This document shows positions 51,638 through 60,981 of a stretch of 64,000 bases of DNA, in pieces. The notes under the pieces are model-generated. The model searched no databases and was not told where the DNA came from. It saw nothing but the letters and a program-made list of their open reading frames with translations. Numbering within the stretch: position 1 is the first letter of the stretch; each line of letters starts with the position of its first letter. The stretch comes from HT1-32 sp040219025 (GTDB taxonomy: Bacteria > Pseudomonadota > Alphaproteobacteria > Rhodospirillales > HT1-32). The translations under genes and the position numbers were made by a program. The DNA lies in assembly GCA_040219025.1 (NCBI GenBank), contig JAVJTE010000020.1, forward strand, positions 558,001 to 622,000, given 5' to 3'.

Positions 51638-52399
51638 TTACTTCGGCGGCAGACGGAGCGAGCCGTCGAGGCGGATGGTCTCGCCGTTCAGCATGCGGTT
51701 GCGGATCATCTCCATGATCAGCGAGGCATATTCATCCGTGGTGCCGAGGCGTGACGGGAACGGCACGGAAGCGCCGAGCGCATCCTGCACTTCCTGCGGC
51801 AGGTCGAACATCATCGGCGTAGCGAACAGGCCGGGGGCGATGGTCATCACCCGGATGCCGGTGCGGGCCAGATCGCGGGCCATCGGCAGGGTCATCCCGG
51901 CCAGTGCAGCCTTGGAGGCAGCATAGGCGGTCTGGCCCATCTGGCCGTCATAGGCCGCAACCGACGAGGTGAAGGAGATGAAACCGCGCTCGCCGTCTTC
52001 CATCGGCTCAAGTTCGGCCATGCGGGCGGCGGCGAGGCGGGCGACATTATAGGAGCCGATGAGGTTGACCTCGATGACTTTCGAGAACTTCTCGATGGCA
52101 TAGGCACCCTTGCGGCCGACCGTCAGGCCGGGGATGTTGATGCCCGCGACATTGACGCAGATTCTGGCCTCGCCATGGGCGGCTGTGGCCCGGTCGAGGG
52201 CGGCGGTCACGCTCTCCTCGCTGGTCACATCACAACTGCAGAAGATGCCGCCAATGGCAGCGGCATGGGCTTCGCCCTTCTCTGCATTCACATCGAACAG
52301 GGCGACTTTCGCACCATTGTCAGCCAACACCTTTGCCATACCGGCCCCGAGGCCGGAAGCACCACCGGTTACCACCGCTGCCATACCCTTGACGTCCAT
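51638..52399 (-). CDS. Short-chain dehydrogenase/reductase (3-hydroxyacyl-CoA dehydrogenase type)
   Basis: 253 residues. The cofactor motif is VVTGGASGLGAGMAKVLADNGAKVALFDVN (the Asp favours NAD), followed by NVAGI and the catalytic Tyr-x-x-x-Lys in QTAYAASKAALAGM. The MTIAPGLFATPM and PFPSRLGTTDEYASLIMEMI features are those of the type-2 3-hydroxyacyl-CoA dehydrogenase (HSD17B10-like) group. It likely acts in fatty or branched acyl-CoA breakdown. It is a single gene on its strand. Confidence 0.88.
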   Translation of the reverse strand: MDVKGMAAVVTGGASGLGAGMAKVLADNGAKVALFDVNAEKGEAHAAAIGGIFCSCDVTSEESVTAALDRATAAHGEARICVNVAGINIPGLTVGRKGAYAIEKFSKVIEVNLIGSYNVARLAAARMAELEPMEDGERGFISFTSSVAAYDGQMGQTAYAASKAALAGMTLPMARDLARTGIRVMTIAPGLFATPMMFDLPQEVQDALGASVPFPSRLGTTDEYASLIMEMIRNRMLNGETIRLDGSLRLPPK

Positions 52400-52468
52400 C
52401 TGAAACTCCCGCGATCAGCCCTGAAAATTGCGTCCCTCGCTCTATATCAGAGGGTGTGGGGGATTGCC

Positions 52469-52870
52469 ATGTTTCGGCGACCGCGCCATATAGCGGGCAT
52501 GAGTACTGAACCGGTTGATCTCGAAAAGCTGCAGGCAGACGCGGAGATCGTCGAGGACAGCTTCTGGCAGAAGCTGCGGCGAAATCTCGGGCGGGTGCCG
52601 TTCACCGATGATGCTGTCGCGGCTTATTACTGCGCCATGGACCCGGCGACGCCGACAAAGGCGAAGGCGATCATTTTTGGTGCGCTGGTCTATTTCATCA
52701 CACCGACGGATGTGATTCCCGATATTCTGATCCCCGGTTTTACGGATGATGCAGCGATTCTGGCGGCGGCGCTGGGGATGGTCCGGGGCCATATGACCGA
52801 CGCCCATTATCGCAAGGCGCGGACCTTTCTGATGCAGCCCGCCGATAACCCGAACGGAGATACGGCATGA
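52469..52870 (+). CDS. DUF1232 (YkvA-like) membrane-associated protein
   Basis: 133 residues from the ATG at 52469, which has GGGGGA nine bases upstream; an internal ATG at 52499 lacks a ribosome site. The DUF1232 signature is clear: IIFGALVYFITPTDVIPDILIPGFTDDAAILAAALGMV. This is a classical YkvA match, better than the one at 38740. The function is unknown. It overlaps the next gene by four bases. Confidence 0.88.
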   Translation: MFRRPRHIAGMSTEPVDLEKLQADAEIVEDSFWQKLRRNLGRVPFTDDAVAAYYCAMDPATPTKAKAIIFGALVYFITPTDVIPDILIPGFTDDAAILAAALGMVRGHMTDAHYRKARTFLMQPADNPNGDTA

Positions 52871-53331
52871 GAGCAATACCGCTACCCGCCCTTGCCCTCG
52901 GCATTGCCGGGCTGATCCCGTTCTGGCTTTGCGCGGGGGGTGTCTGGATGCCGGAACTGCGGCCGGGGGCCTACCATGCCTATGACGCGGCCTTTGCCCT
53001 GATTACTTATGGCGCGGTCATCCTGACATTTCTCGGGGCGATGCACTGGGGGGTCATCCTGCGCGGTAACCGGGCCGAAACCGGCGAGGAAGCGACATGG
53101 GCGCGGCTCGGCTTCAGCGTCGCCCCCTCCATCGTCGGCTGGGTCGCAACCCTGATGAACCCGGTCTATGGCCTGCTGATGCTGATGATCGGCCACGGAA
53201 TCGTGGCGCTGGCGGATCTCCAGACCGTGCGCCGGGGCGAATTTCCGCTGTGGTACGGCAGCTTGCGCAAATATCTGTCGATCCTGGCCATTCTGGCAAT
53301 GGCGACCGGTCTGTTAGGGCTGCCGACCTGA
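52867..53331 (+). CDS. DUF3429 membrane protein
   Basis: 154 residues with four or five hydrophobic segments (PLPALALGIAGLIPFWLCA; ALITYGAVILTFLGAMHWGVIL; VGWVATLMNPVYGLLMLMIGHGIV; ILAILAMATGLLGL). The LTFLGAMHWG and PSIVGWV motifs are the DUF3429 marks. The function is unknown. Co-transcribed with the DUF1232 gene by a four-base overlap and ended by a strong hairpin. Confidence 0.85.
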   Translation: MRAIPLPALALGIAGLIPFWLCAGGVWMPELRPGAYHAYDAAFALITYGAVILTFLGAMHWGVILRGNRAETGEEATWARLGFSVAPSIVGWVATLMNPVYGLLMLMIGHGIVALADLQTVRRGEFPLWYGSLRKYLSILAILAMATGLLGLPT

Positions 53332-53337
53332 ACCGTC

Positions 53338-53380
53338 TGTCACCGTCCTTCTGAACGACGGGTTCAGAAGGACGGTGACA
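53338..53380. terminator. Long perfect hairpin between convergent genes
   Basis: Nineteen-base-pair perfect stem (53338-53356 and 53362-53380) with a five-base loop. It lies between the stop of the rightward DUF3429 gene (53331) and the stop of the leftward MFS gene (53390). A shared bidirectional terminator is likely, although no T-run follows. Confidence 0.75.
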
Positions 53381-53389
53381 GGTCCGGTG

Positions 53390-54631
53390 TCAGCGGATAA
53401 CCGGAACCAGATCCGGGGCGCGCTGTTCACGGATCGGCAGATGAACCACCATCGCAAACAGGCCAAGCGCGACACTCATCCACCAGACCATGTCGTAGGA
53501 GCCGGTGGTGTCGTAAAGCCTGCCGCCCAGCCAGACACCGAGAAACGAGCCGATCTGGTGGCTGAAGAACACAAACCCGAACAGGGTTCCCATGTAGCGC
53601 GTTCCGAACATCACGGCGACCAGGCCGGATGTCAGCGGCACGGTGGACAGCCAGAGCAGCCCCATGCTTGCGGCGAAGGTCAGGACGACGATATCGGTCT
53701 TCGGTGCCAGCACGAACAGGGCGATCACAATCGAGCGTCCGAGATAGATACCGCTGAGCAGCCATCTTTTCGAGAATTTGCCGCCGAGCGCGCCGGCGGT
53801 CAGTGATCCCACCACATTGAACAGCCCGACCAGTGCAATCGCCCAGGCACCGATTCCGGCGGTGGCATGATTGTCATCAAGGTAGGCAGGCAGATGCACG
53901 GTGATGAAGGCGACCTGAAAGCCGCAGACAAAGAAACCGGAGATCAGCCAGATATAGCTGCCATGGCCAAAGGCCTGCTTCAGCGCATTGGTGAAGGTCA
54001 TTTCCGGCTCGATAGAGACGGGGGTGTCCTTGCCAGTGCCGAGGGCGGTCGCCAGAAGCGGCACCAGCAACATGCAGGCACCGAGCATGACAAGGGCGGT
54101 TTCCCAGCCATAACCGGCAATGAATGCCTGTCCCATCGGGGCGAAGATGAACTGGCCGATTGATCCGGCCGCGGTTCCGGCCCCCAATGCCAGCGACCGC
54201 TTTTCTTCCGGCACCAGCCGGGTGAAGGAGGCGATGACGATGGTGAAGGAGGCACCGGCAAGTCCCATCCCGACCAGCATGCCGGCGGTAACCTGCAACA
54301 TCAGCGGCGTGGTGGCGTAGGCGCTCAGGATCACCCCGGCGGCGTAGATGATGCCGCCGATGGCCAGTACGCGAACGGAGCCGAACTTGTCGGCCAGGGC
54401 GCCGGCCACCGGCTGGCCCAGGCCCCAGAGCAGATTCTGAAGAGCGAGGGCCAGAGCAAAGACTTCACGACCCCAGCCCCGGGTTTCGGACAGGGGGGCA
54501 TTGAACAGGCCATAGCTGGAGCGGACACCGAAACTCAGGATAGCAATCAGGCAACCACAGGTGATGATAAAGACGGGATTTCGCCACAAGGGACGAGAGG
54601 AAGGTCGAGCCGTCATGTTTCTGACTTTCAT
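53390..54631 (-). CDS. Major facilitator superfamily transporter, oxalate/formate-antiporter-like group
   Basis: 413 residues, twelve predicted helices. The start ITCGCLIAILSFGVRSSYGLFNAPLSETRGWGREVFALALALQNLLWGLGQPVAGALADKFGSVRVL holds the family-2 motifs, and the GxxLGPxxG-like ADKFGS loop between helices 2 and 3 is present. The closest memory match is the OFA/monocarboxylate group often seen in alphaproteobacteria. Substrate is unknown. An ATG 15 bases in (54616) is a possible start; neither has a good ribosome site. Confidence 0.88.
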   Translation of the reverse strand: MKVRNMTARPSSRPLWRNPVFIITCGCLIAILSFGVRSSYGLFNAPLSETRGWGREVFALALALQNLLWGLGQPVAGALADKFGSVRVLAIGGIIYAAGVILSAYATTPLMLQVTAGMLVGMGLAGASFTIVIASFTRLVPEEKRSLALGAGTAAGSIGQFIFAPMGQAFIAGYGWETALVMLGACMLLVPLLATALGTGKDTPVSIEPEMTFTNALKQAFGHGSYIWLISGFFVCGFQVAFITVHLPAYLDDNHATAGIGAWAIALVGLFNVVGSLTAGALGGKFSKRWLLSGIYLGRSIVIALFVLAPKTDIVVLTFAASMGLLWLSTVPLTSGLVAVMFGTRYMGTLFGFVFFSHQIGSFLGVWLGGRLYDTTGSYDMVWWMSVALGLFAMVVHLPIREQRAPDLVPVIR

Positions 54632-54835
54632 CAGTAAAGGGGGGATATACGGGATTTGATCCTATCTTTCGCCGATCCCGCCGGAAGCGCCAAAACAATT
54701 ATTGTCCCCGTACCAATTATTCAGCGGGCCTGATCTGTTGCCGGCTGTGATGACGGTCATCGACGGGATGACCTCAATGCTGTCATATTCCTGTTTCATT
54801 CTGGATAATGACAGCCTTGAAGTAAGGAGACTTAC

Positions 54836-55960
54836 GTGGCCGCATTTCTTAGCGATAAAGACGTCAGGCAGTTACTTGAAGACGGTTCTGCCGACAGCCG
54901 TGTACAGACCGCGGCAAAGGTCGCCGGGGCGTTTGCGTCGGATCAGCTTGGTTCTGACGAACGCCGGCTGGCGGAAGATATCTTCCGGATCATGTTGAAA
55001 GATGCCGAGTCACGGGTCCGCGAGGCCCTGTCGGAAAATCTGAAGACATCGCCCGATATCCCGCATGATGTTGCGTTGAGCCTTGCAGCGGATGTGGCTT
55101 CTGTGGCGCTGCCGGTACTGGAATTCTCCGTCGTACTGACGGATGACGACCTGATGAGTATCGTGCGTGCACAGGATGCCGACAAACAGGTGGCGATTGC
55201 CGGCCGGCCGGCTGTGTCGTCGGCGGTATCCGATGTTCTGGCGACGGTTGGCAGCGAGGCGGCGGTCGCCCGGCTGGTCGGCAACGAGAATGCGGATATT
55301 TCGGAGACGACCCTGAACAGGGTGATCGACCGGTTCGGCGACTCGGAGACTGTTCAGCGGCCACTGGTTGATCGCTCCGCCCTGCCGGTTGAGATTGCCG
55401 AGCGGCTGGTGACGATGGTCTCGGCAGAATTGCAGACCAGACTGATCGAGAAACAGGCTGATCGCAGTGACCTGGCAACCCGCCTGCTGCTGAAGGCACG
55501 GGAGCGGGCGACGGTGGGGCTGTCGATGTCTTCCAGTGAGGAGCAGGTCAGTCAGCTGGTCAGCTCGCTCAGGAAAGAAGGCCGTCTGACGGCATCGCTG
55601 GTGATCCGGGCCGTTTGCATGGGTGATCTGATTTTCTTCGAGCATGCCCTGTCGGCAATGTCCGGTGTCCCGCTGGAGAATGCCCGCCAGCTGATCCACG
55701 ATCAGGGCCGCCTCGGGCTGAAGGCGATCTATGGAAAATCAGGTATGCCACAGGCCCAGTATGTGGCAGTCCGCGCCGCTATTGATGTCATGCGGGAGAC
55801 GGAATATGACGGCTTTGATCATGACCGGGAACGCTTTTCCCGCCGCCTGATTGAACGCATTCTGACACAGTATGATGATCTTGGGGTCGATCTGCAGTCC
55901 GATGATCTCGATTATCTGCTGACCCGCATGGACCAGCTGTCAGCTCAGAAATCTGCCTGA
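54836..55960 (+). CDS. DUF2336 helical-repeat protein
   Basis: 374 residues from a GTG with AAGGAG eight bases upstream. The text FLSDKDVRQLLEDGSADSRVQTAAKVAGAF and EDIFRIMLKDAESRVREALSENLKTSPDIPHDVALSLAADVASVALPVLEFSVVLTDDDLMSIV match the N-terminal DUF2336 pattern, a HEAT-like alpha-helical solenoid common in alphaproteobacteria. The role is not established. The divergent MFS gene starts 205 bases away. Confidence 0.85.
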   Translation: MAAFLSDKDVRQLLEDGSADSRVQTAAKVAGAFASDQLGSDERRLAEDIFRIMLKDAESRVREALSENLKTSPDIPHDVALSLAADVASVALPVLEFSVVLTDDDLMSIVRAQDADKQVAIAGRPAVSSAVSDVLATVGSEAAVARLVGNENADISETTLNRVIDRFGDSETVQRPLVDRSALPVEIAERLVTMVSAELQTRLIEKQADRSDLATRLLLKARERATVGLSMSSSEEQVSQLVSSLRKEGRLTASLVIRAVCMGDLIFFEHALSAMSGVPLENARQLIHDQGRLGLKAIYGKSGMPQAQYVAVRAAIDVMRETEYDGFDHDRERFSRRLIERILTQYDDLGVDLQSDDLDYLLTRMDQLSAQKSA

Positions 55961-55971
55961 TACCGAAAAGC

Positions 55972-55994
55972 CGGCCCCGGCATTGCCGGGGCCG
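55972..55994. terminator. GC-rich hairpin between convergent genes
   Basis: Nine-base-pair stem CGGCCCCGG/CCGGGGCCG (55972-55980 and 55986-55994) with a five-base loop, between the stops of the DUF2336 gene and dctM, followed by ATTTC on the right. Probable shared terminator. Confidence 0.65.
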
Positions 55995-56064
55995 CATTTC
56001 GAAAGCGGACAGCCAGTTGCTGGCGGGCTGATGTTGTCCGGCCCGGTTCCCGCTTCAGGTCCGG

Positions 56065-57513
56065 TCAGTTTCCATAGGCAATCGCCGGTAACCATGTGGT
56101 CAGTTCCGGGATCATGAAAACGATCGCCAGACCCAGCAGCTGCAGCATCACAAACGGAATAATCCCCTTATAGATATGTCCGAGCGTGACGCCGGGCGGG
56201 CAGACGCCTTTCAGATAGAACAGGGCAAAGCCCACCGGCGGCGTCAGGAAGGATGTCTGCAGCGTAACCGCAACCAGAATGGCGAACCAGACAACGGATG
56301 GATTGGAGACAACGCCATAACCTTCAACCGCCACATCGAGTGACAGAATGACGGGCAGCATCAGGGGCATGATGATCAGCGTGATTTCAATCCAGTCCAG
56401 CAGGAAGCCGAGACAAAAGATGATGAACAGGATGAAGCAGATCACCAGATAGGGGTCGTCAAACGAGCCGAGCACGACATTTTCGATGATCTCGTCACCA
56501 CCATAAAGACGCAGGACGAAAGCAAAGAAATTTGCCGCAATGAAAATGCCGACGATGTAACCGGATGTGTTCAGGGTCTGTCGCATGACATCCGTGAACA
56601 CTTTCATGTCCATCCGCCTGTTCATGATCGCCAGCGCAGTTGCGCCAAGTGCTCCGAGACCGGAAGCCTCCGTTGGCGTTGCCAGACCAAAAAAGATCGA
56701 ACCCAGCACCAGAAGAATCAGCATCATCGGTGGCAGGACAGCAATCATGACTTCCAGAAGCACCTTTGCCGAAACAGGCTCGGGGTTTTTTGGCAAAGGC
56801 ATGGAGCCGGGTTTGATCAGGCCGTAGATAATGATGAAGGCAATGTAGAGGCCACCCAGAATCAGTCCCGGAAACAGGGCACCCATGAAAAGGTCGCCCA
56901 GTGAGATCGACAGCTGATCCGACATGATGACCAGCATGATCGAGGGCGGAATCAGGATACCCAGGGTCCCCGAGGCAGCGATTGTTCCCGTGGCGATGGG
57001 TTTGGAGTAATTCTGCTTCATCATCGCCGGCAGGCCCATGACGCCCAGCAGAACGACAGAAGCCCCGATCACGCCGGTGGAGGCGGCGAGAATGATACCG
57101 ATCAGCATCACGGTCAGCGCCAGTCCGCCTTTCAGGGCGCCAAACAGCACCTGCATGGAGCGCATCATGCGCTGGGCAACGCCGGACTGATCCAGCATCA
57201 GTCCCATGAAGATGAACATCGGCAGGGCGACAAGTACCGGATTTTTGATAATGTTGCCGAAGAACCGTCCGCTGTTCGCCTCCAGCTTCAGATAGTTTGA
57301 GCGAATGCGGCTGAAGTCGATGTACTCGCCGATGTAATGCCTGTTGGGATCGAGCAGAAAAACATTGATGACGACGAAAAGCAGGCTGACGCCAACCAGA
57401 GCGTAGGCGACGGGTATGCCGCGAAACAGCATGACAATGAAGCTGATAAACATGAAAAGAACCATCCACTGGTTCAGATCCATGAATTCACCGAAAAACG
57501 ATATGATGCTCAT
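56065..57513 (-). CDS. dctM: TRAP transporter large permease DctM
   Basis: 482 residues, about twelve to thirteen helices. Family marks include NPVLVALPMFIFMGLMLDQSGVAQRMM, the STGVIGASVVLLGVMGLPAMMKQNYSKPIATGTIAASGTLGILIPPSIMLVIMSDQ stretch with the conserved IPPS motif, and SSVVW-type VWFAILVAVTLQTSFLTPPVGFALFYL near the end. It is the sodium-driven channel of the TRAP system. Overlaps dctQ by four bases and is the last gene of the operon. Confidence 0.96.
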   Translation of the reverse strand: MSIISFFGEFMDLNQWMVLFMFISFIVMLFRGIPVAYALVGVSLLFVVINVFLLDPNRHYIGEYIDFSRIRSNYLKLEANSGRFFGNIIKNPVLVALPMFIFMGLMLDQSGVAQRMMRSMQVLFGALKGGLALTVMLIGIILAASTGVIGASVVLLGVMGLPAMMKQNYSKPIATGTIAASGTLGILIPPSIMLVIMSDQLSISLGDLFMGALFPGLILGGLYIAFIIIYGLIKPGSMPLPKNPEPVSAKVLLEVMIAVLPPMMLILLVLGSIFFGLATPTEASGLGALGATALAIMNRRMDMKVFTDVMRQTLNTSGYIVGIFIAANFFAFVLRLYGGDEIIENVVLGSFDDPYLVICFILFIIFCLGFLLDWIEITLIIMPLMLPVILSLDVAVEGYGVVSNPSVVWFAILVAVTLQTSFLTPPVGFALFYLKGVCPPGVTLGHIYKGIIPFVMLQLLGLAIVFMIPELTTWLPAIAYGN

Positions 57514-58304
57514 GAATTCAGGCTTCCTGTGGTGGATCGCCGTGCGGCAAGGAAAGCCGCAAGGATCACGGCCATGACGATTGCCGTACCGAGTGGCAGC
57601 GCCCAGTCAAACAAAGGCTCGTCGTTGATACTGAAGACGCTCAGGTCTGGCTGGCTGATCCGGATGTGCCACCAGATCACATAATTCACGACACGTTCGG
57701 CGAGGAAAATGAAGGCCGGCAATCCGGCGAGAATATATTTCCAGACGGCAGGCGGGGTCAGTTTGATCAGGTGCCGGTACAGCGCAGACATCGCCGCCAG
57801 AATCGCCAGCATGAACAGAACCGGGAGTGCCATCTTCAGCAGGTAAAGCATATGCAGTCCATTTGGACTGTCAGAGCCTTCGCCCGCCGTCCAGGATGAG
57901 ATTGCATAATGGGTCATGATGTCTGTCATCAGGATCAGGAACGGCAGCAACAGCCAGCCCAGCGCAAACAGCTCAATCCGGGCCTTTTTTGCGGCGCTGT
58001 AATTCTGATGGAAGATATCGACACGGACATGACTTTCCGTCGAGATCGAATAGCCGAAAGCGGTCAGCATGGCGATGCCGTACATCCACCACTGCGCGTC
58101 ATCAAGCCAGGCCTGATTGAAGCCGAATTTCCGGATGATCACCTGAATGACAATGGCCACCATCAGCAGCGGAAACAGCCAGGCAATGATGCGGCCGGTC
58201 CTGATGACCAGACGATCCCCCCACAAATGTTCGGCGCGATTGCTCTCGCCGGGATCCGTGATGGTGGTCGGTGACTTGACGGATGTAACGGAGTTATCAG
58301 TCAT
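57510..58304 (-). CDS. dctQ: TRAP transporter small permease DctQ
   Basis: 264 residues with four helices flanked by unusually long N- and C-terminal regions (typical DctQ is 160-200). WLDDAQWWMYGIAMLTAFGYSISTESHVRVDIF matches the conserved H-V-R-V-D core of the family. It forms the permease with DctM. The 35-residue N-terminal hydrophilic extension (TDNSVTSVKSPTTITDPGES) has no clear function. Confidence 0.93.
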   Translation of the reverse strand: MTDNSVTSVKSPTTITDPGESNRAEHLWGDRLVIRTGRIIAWLFPLLMVAIVIQVIIRKFGFNQAWLDDAQWWMYGIAMLTAFGYSISTESHVRVDIFHQNYSAAKKARIELFALGWLLLPFLILMTDIMTHYAISSWTAGEGSDSPNGLHMLYLLKMALPVLFMLAILAAMSALYRHLIKLTPPAVWKYILAGLPAFIFLAERVVNYVIWWHIRISQPDLSVFSINDEPLFDWALPLGTAIVMAVILAAFLAARRSTTGSLNS

Positions 58305-58351
58305 GCGCAGTCACCTCCCCGGTTTTCTGCGATGTTGACGTCCAAAATCAG

Positions 58352-58387
58352 GGAAGGGCGAGAACCGTATATCGTCCCCGCCCTTCC
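58352..58387 (-). terminator. Intercistronic hairpin between dctP and dctQ
   Basis: Nine-base-pair stem GGAAGGGCG/CGCCCTTCC (58352-58360 and 58379-58387) with an 18-base loop, just after the dctP stop. Like the tctC-tctB hairpin it probably raises the ratio of binding protein to membrane subunits. Confidence 0.5.
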
Positions 58388-58405
58388 AGGATTATGAGTT
58401 AAAGC

Positions 58406-59443
58406 CTAGCGCTTCATATAGATATTCGAAGACCAGACCTTATAACCTGCGCGATATTCATTCAGATCATCCCAGACCTTCTTGAAGAAAGGATCGCTGG
58501 CAGCAAGCTCACCTGCGACATCGTTCCAGTTTTTCTCAAAAGCAGCGAGAATTTCCGGGTTCCACTGCTTCAGGATAACGCCGTTCTTGTCCTTGTTCTC
58601 GACCATGGCTGCATAGTTTGTTGCTTCGCCTTCAGCCAGATTGGTCGTGATGTTGGCAAGACAGGCAACCTTGATCTGGGCTTTGGCCCGGTCAGACAGA
58701 TCGTTATAGACTGACTTGTTGATCAGCAGTTCGAACAGGGTTGACGGCTGATGCCAGCCGGGGAAGTAGTTGTATTTGGCAATCTTGTAGAAACCGAGAT
58801 TGGCATCAATTTTCGGCATCGAGAATTCGGTGGCATCAATGGCACCACGTTCCAGTGCCGGGAAAATATCGCCTGCGCTCAGCAGCGAGGTTGAAACGCC
58901 CAGGCGTTCCATAACTTTCGCGCCAAGACCGAAGAAACGCATGTTCAGACCTTTGAGGTCTTCAAGCGTATTGATTTCCTTCTTGAACCAGCCCGAGGTT
59001 TCCGGGGCGATAACGCCGCAGGGAGTGGCAACAACATTGTAGCCGGCCTGATCGTACATTTCCTGCCACAGCTTGGCGCCGTCGTCATACAGGATCCAGC
59101 CGAGGAATTCGCCGGCTTCCGGACCGAAAGGCACTGCCGCAAAAAGTGATGCCGCATTGATCTTTCCCTGCCAGTAACCGGATGTGGCAAAGGCTGAGTC
59201 AACCGATCCGCTGGAGACCGCATCAAGCGCTTCCAGTGTCGGGACCAGTTTGTTCGGATCAAAATACTGGAATTCCACGTCGGACGAGATGCCGTTGATC
59301 TTTTCAACGAAGTCCGTTGCAGCCGTTCCCAGAATTGGCAGGGTTTTTGGAAATGCAGATGTCATTTCCAGTTTGTCAGCTGCGCCGGCCACGCCGGACA
59401 GCATTGTCAGTCCTGCAACAAGTGCAGTCGTTTTCTTGAGCAT
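58406..59443 (-). CDS. dctP: TRAP transporter binding protein DctP
   Basis: 345 residues from the ATG at 59443, with GGAGGA eight bases upstream. Signal peptide about 1-22 (KKTTALVAGLTMLSGVAGA). The mature part has SPETSGWFKKEINTLEDLKGLNMRFFGLGAKVMERLGVSTSLLSAGDIFPALERGAIDATEFSMPKID, which includes the conserved Arg that binds the carboxylate (MRFFG) and the ERGAIDATE motif. It feeds DctQM. The substrate group resembles the mannitol/chloroaromatic family binding proteins; the exact ligand is unknown. Confidence 0.95.
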   Translation of the reverse strand: MLKKTTALVAGLTMLSGVAGAADKLEMTSAFPKTLPILGTAATDFVEKINGISSDVEFQYFDPNKLVPTLEALDAVSSGSVDSAFATSGYWQGKINAASLFAAVPFGPEAGEFLGWILYDDGAKLWQEMYDQAGYNVVATPCGVIAPETSGWFKKEINTLEDLKGLNMRFFGLGAKVMERLGVSTSLLSAGDIFPALERGAIDATEFSMPKIDANLGFYKIAKYNYFPGWHQPSTLFELLINKSVYNDLSDRAKAQIKVACLANITTNLAEGEATNYAAMVENKDKNGVILKQWNPEILAAFEKNWNDVAGELAASDPFFKKVWDDLNEYRAGYKVWSSNIYMKR

Positions 59444-59691
59444 TCGAGGTTCCTCCCTATATGAACGTCCCATATCGCCGATCATTTGCTGACCTTTTGT
59501 CGATATCATTCAGATTGGTATTTACTTTCCGCGACCCTGTCAATCGCGCTGCCCATATGCGGGTTGGCCTTGCCGTGACTGCTGGCGAATCTGCGGGTCG
59601 ATGCAGCGAACAGGTGTCGGGTATGAAATCAGGGACAAGTACTGCAAAGGATGCGGATCCGGAAATGTCTGCGAATGCTGTTGGCGGCGCA

Positions 59692-60681
59692 TCAGCCGGT
59701 GCGGATAGATTCCTGCCTGTGGGCGGCCCCGGGATCCGAGAACCGGGGACTGATCTCGACACGGTTACGCCCGTTTTTCTTGGCCGTGTACAGCGCCTTG
59801 TCCGCAGTTACGATATCCCGGTCAAGCTGTGCCGGATCATCGCCGCACAGCGAGACACCAATGGAAACAGTTACCGGGTGGGGCAGGGCGTCGGGCAACA
59901 GGTGGAGGCCTTCGACCGACTGGCGGATCCGCTCGGCGGCAAGGATAACCTGATGCTCCCCGGCAGTATTCAGCAGGGCCAGAAACTCCTCTCCCCCCCA
60001 GCGCGTCACAATATCTTCCTGCCGCAGGCTGTCGGAGATGGCTTTGCCGATCCGGCACAGGATTTCGTCACCGACCGCATGCCCGTGCCGGTCATTGAAG
60101 GATTTGAACAGGTCGACATCGATCATCAGCAATCCCATTGTTCTGCTGTGGCGCTCCGCGTCGGCAAATTTCTGATCGGCGACATCCTCCAGGAACCGGC
60201 GGTTGCGCAGCCCTGTTAACGGATCCGTCGTGGCGCGCTCCTGCAGTTTTGACTCAAGTGCCTTTTCTTCCGTGATGTCCCGGAAAAGGCTGACATAACC
60301 GCGAACCCGTCCAGCCGGATCAATATCCGGTGTGTAGGTCGCCAGCAGCCAGATTTCCTCATTCGTCGCGGGCAGGGTCGCCCGGAAACTGAACTCGCTG
60401 GCCATGCCGTTCAGGGCGCGGGCAACACGGTCGTGAATCTTCTCCATGGTTTCGTCGGAGAGCCACTCGTTCTGCACAACCACGTCAATGCTTTTGCCAA
60501 TGACATCGGATGCGGACTGACGGACAGCCCGGAGGTAGGAACTGTTGGCGTACCGATAGACCCTGTTCCGGTCGACATAGGCAATTGCCGTCGGCAGGGC
60601 ATCGGTCACCACGCCAAGCAGGGCAGCGCCGATATCGTCCGGATTCGGACCTTCGTTAACCGGATCACTGTTACTGTTCAT
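59692..60681 (-). CDS. PAS-GGDEF diguanylate cyclase
   Basis: 329 residues. An N-terminal PAS domain (about 20-140; ALPTAIAYVDRNRVYRYANSSYL) with no membrane segment is followed by the cyclase domain starting TTDPLTGLRNRRFLEDV. The active site is GGEEF at 229-233, and the I-site RxxD appears as RQED at 220-223, five residues before it, so product feedback inhibition is expected. It makes c-di-GMP from two GTP in response to a signal sensed by the PAS domain. Monocistronic. Confidence 0.95.
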   Translation of the reverse strand: MNSNSDPVNEGPNPDDIGAALLGVVTDALPTAIAYVDRNRVYRYANSSYLRAVRQSASDVIGKSIDVVVQNEWLSDETMEKIHDRVARALNGMASEFSFRATLPATNEEIWLLATYTPDIDPAGRVRGYVSLFRDITEEKALESKLQERATTDPLTGLRNRRFLEDVADQKFADAERHSRTMGLLMIDVDLFKSFNDRHGHAVGDEILCRIGKAISDSLRQEDIVTRWGGEEFLALLNTAGEHQVILAAERIRQSVEGLHLLPDALPHPVTVSIGVSLCGDDPAQLDRDIVTADKALYTAKKNGRNRVEISPRFSDPGAAHRQESIRTG

Positions 60682-60981
60682 GTGTCACTTTGACCTGTTT
60701 GCAGAGCCTGTTCCGGCCCGGTCCGGATAATGTTATATCCGCCCGGAAATAAAAGTGATGCCAGTCACTGGATGTGACAGCGGACTGACAGCCATACCGT
60801 CCGTTCGATGCATCGGGCAGGATTGAAGATATCGTCCTGATTCTGGTCCCGTCCATCCGGCGGTATGAGGGATCCGGCGTCACCGTTCACGAAATATAGA
60901 GACTTTCCGGGCTAGTCAGAGACTGAGAGTTTCTGACTGGCCCGGTTTCCCCCGGCCGGTCCGGTTTCGGAGGGTCGCCGG
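60682..60981. other. Intergenic region with hairpin before the repeat-protein gene
   Basis: Three hundred bases with no clear gene. It holds the promoter side of the leftward cyclase and the leader of the rightward repeat-protein gene, including an imperfect hairpin at 60907-60945. Confidence 0.6.
60907..60945 (+). promoter_or_regulatory. Hairpin in the leader of the repeat-protein gene
   Basis: Fourteen-base-pair stem with one mismatch or wobble (60907-60920 and 60932-60945, loop 60921-60931), ending 36 bases before the ATG. It could be a leader structure, an operator or an upstream terminator. Confidence 0.4.

Noticed and set aside
59461..60219. Plus-strand frame of 252 codons between dctP and the cyclase
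   Set aside because: Mostly antisense to the GGDEF gene; no ribosome site and no family resemblance.
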